From positions 1-26,132 of the forward strand of contig SKOM01000236.1 of assembly GCA_007120095.1 (NCBI GenBank): DNA of 26,132 bases, in the 5' to 3' direction. The notes beneath the pieces were generated by a model, which had not been told where the DNA came from, searched no databases, and saw only the letters and a list, made by a program, of their open reading frames with translations. This stretch comes from Candidatus Competibacteraceae bacterium. Its GTDB lineage: Bacteria > Pseudomonadota > Gammaproteobacteria > Competibacterales > Competibacteraceae. Shown piece after piece: positions 24,884 through 26,132 of this stretch; positions within the stretch are counted from its first letter, which is position 1; each line of letters begins with the position of its first letter. Position numbers and translations under genes: made by a program.

Positions 24884-25354
24884 ATGAAACTATCTACCAA
24901 GGGTCGGTATGCCGTCACCGCGATGCTGGATTTAGCTCTGCATGACGTTGATCGGCCAGTCACGCTGGCGGATATTTCCGAGTGTCAGGCGATTTCCTTA
25001 TCGTATCTCGAACAACTGTTCGCTCGCTTGCGTCAGCATGGTCTGGTGCGCGGTGTGCGTGGACCGGGGGGCGGCTACCGCTTAGGCCGACCGGCTGATG
25101 CCATTTCCATTGCCGATATTGTAATGGCTGTCGATGAACGGGTTAATATCACGCGCTGCGGTGGTAATGAGGATTGTTATCGTGGTGAGCGGTGTCTTAC
25201 TCATGTGTTGTGGAGCGATCTCAGCGCGCAGATTTTTGATTTTTTAGATGGTATTACCTTAGCTCATTTGTTGGCCAGCCCGGCTGTGCAAGCCGCCGCC
25301 CGGGGGCAAGATTCTCGCTTTCGGCGGCGTAACTCGGAGTGTGTGCCTGCCTGA
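24884..25354 (+). CDS. iscR: IscR, Rrf2-family iron-sulfur cluster regulator
   Basis: This DNA-binding repressor/activator senses [2Fe-2S] cluster status and controls Isc biogenesis genes. The 156-residue protein has an N-terminal winged helix (MKLSTKGRYAVTAMLDLA to GPGGGYRLGRP). The cluster ligands are Cys92, Cys98, Cys104 and His107, at the same positions as in E. coli IscR, so cluster binding should be intact. The C-terminal 30 residues are basic and variable. The iscR TGA overlaps the iscS ATG by one base (TGATG), so no space is left between the two genes. Confidence 0.96.
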   Translation: MKLSTKGRYAVTAMLDLALHDVDRPVTLADISECQAISLSYLEQLFARLRQHGLVRGVRGPGGGYRLGRPADAISIADIVMAVDERVNITRCGGNEDCYRGERCLTHVLWSDLSAQIFDFLDGITLAHLLASPAVQAAARGQDSRFRRRNSECVPA

Positions 25355-26132
25355 TGAGGCCGCCTGTCTATTTAGATTATGCAGCGACCACGCCCGTGGA
25401 TGTGCGGGTGGCCAAATGTTTGAGCGCTTATTTGACCCGTGAAGGGGGATTCGGCAATCCCGGCTCGGAGCATCGCTTTGGCTGGGCGGCTGCCGATGCT
25501 GTTGAACAGGCACGTCAGCAGGTGGCCGCAGTCATCGGAGCCGATGCGCGCGAAATCGTCTGGACGTCCGGGGCGACTGAAGCCGACAATCTTGCCTTAC
25601 AAGGCGCGGCGTTGGCAGATGCTAACCGGGGTCGGCATCTCATCACGGTCAAAACCGAGCACAAAGCCGTATTGGATGTGTGTCAGCAATTGGGTCGCCA
25701 GGGTTTTCGGATCACCTATCTGGATCCCCAATCGGATGGTTTGATCACTCCTGAACAGTTGGCCGAGGCGATTGACGACGATACCCGGTTGGTGTCGGTG
25801 ATGCACGTCAATAATGAACTCGGGGTGGTACAGGATATCGCGGCGCTCAGCGCTGTAGCGCGCGCCCAAGGTGTGTTGTTCCATGTGGATGCCGCGCAAA
25901 GCATGGGTCGCCTGCCCATTGATGTCGAGGCGTGGGGTGTGGATTTGCTAAGCCTCTGCGCCCACAAAGCGTATGGACCTAAAGGCATTGGCGCTTTATA
26001 TGTGCGCCGCCGTCCACGGGTGCGCTTGCAGCCACTGATACACGGTGGTGGCCAGGAACGCGGATTGCGTGCAGGGACGTTGCCGACCCAGCAGATTGTC
26101 GCGATGGCTGAGACCTGCCGTCTCGCAGAAGC
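25354..26132 (+). CDS. iscS: cysteine desulfurase IscS, 3' part outside the window
   Basis: This pyridoxal-phosphate enzyme takes sulfur from cysteine for Fe-S cluster assembly on IscU and for tRNA thiolation. The visible 259 residues begin MRPPVYLDYAATTPVD. They include FGNPGSEHRFG, catalytic His103 (KTEHKAV), Asp179 and Gln182 (HVDAAQS), the PLP-binding Lys205 (CAHKAYGPKG) and the GGGQERGLRAGT segment. Numbering is one less than in E. coli IscS. The active-site loop with the persulfide Cys (328 in E. coli) is beyond the window. The frame is open to the last base. Co-transcription with iscR is almost certain because the genes overlap. iscU, iscA and hscBA would be expected to the right, which cannot be checked here. 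Confidence 0.96.
   Translation, partial: MRPPVYLDYAATTPVDVRVAKCLSAYLTREGGFGNPGSEHRFGWAAADAVEQARQQVAAVIGADAREIVWTSGATEADNLALQGAALADANRGRHLITVKTEHKAVLDVCQQLGRQGFRITYLDPQSDGLITPEQLAEAIDDDTRLVSVMHVNNELGVVQDIAALSAVARAQGVLFHVDAAQSMGRLPIDVEAWGVDLLSLCAHKAYGPKGIGALYVRRRPRVRLQPLIHGGGQERGLRAGTLPTQQIVAMAETCRLAE

Noticed and set aside
1..26132. CRISPR array, tRNA or rRNA genes
   Set aside because: No regularly spaced direct repeats, tRNA-like cloverleaf ends or rRNA segments were recognised on either strand.

Overview
The window comes from a chromosomal region of a gammaproteobacterium. The evidence is the type of each housekeeping gene and the gene order: def-fmt-rsmB-DUF4390-ntrY-ntrX on one strand, divergent from LysM-dprA-smg-topA on the other. 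This is a layout I associate with Chromatiales- or Xanthomonadales-like Gammaproteobacteria. I cannot place it to genus. No tRNA, rRNA or CRISPR array was seen, and almost everything is coding.

Left edge (1-330): what looks like the 3' end of an IS200/IS605-type element. It has a TnpB C-terminal tail followed by the hairpin and end sequence typical of these elements. It abuts, and appears to have truncated, a Phd/YefM-like antitoxin gene on the minus strand that still has an operator-like palindrome and a Shine-Dalgarno sequence in front of it.

409-5681 (minus): a tightly coupled three-gene module. In transcription order it encodes a membrane Cache/HAMP/PP2C (SpoIIE/RsbU-type) serine phosphatase, a two-pass sensor protein with no catalytic output domain, and a fusion of a related periplasmic sensor plus HAMP region to a complete major facilitator transporter. 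The last two share a recognisably paralogous extracytoplasmic domain. No anti-sigma kinase or STAS antagonist is visible nearby. This is the least familiar part of the window and the best candidate for an undescribed sensing-transport system.

5790-15575 (minus): eight genes in one direction with overlaps or very short gaps: def, fmt, rsmB, a DUF4390 gene, ntrY, ntrX, trkA, trkH. They join N-terminal formyl-Met handling and 16S rRNA methylation to a two-component system and K+ uptake, probably in one long transcription unit. The NtrX lacks a GAFTGA motif.

15675-20913 (plus): a LysM lipoprotein, dprA and smg, then topA. TopA has the zinc-less C-terminal repeat form. 20931-24234 (minus): folD and ppsA, convergent with topA. 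24359-25354 (plus): a DUF1249 (YqiB-like) gene and iscR. iscS begins inside the iscR stop codon and runs off the right edge, so the window ends at the start of an Isc iron-sulfur cluster operon.
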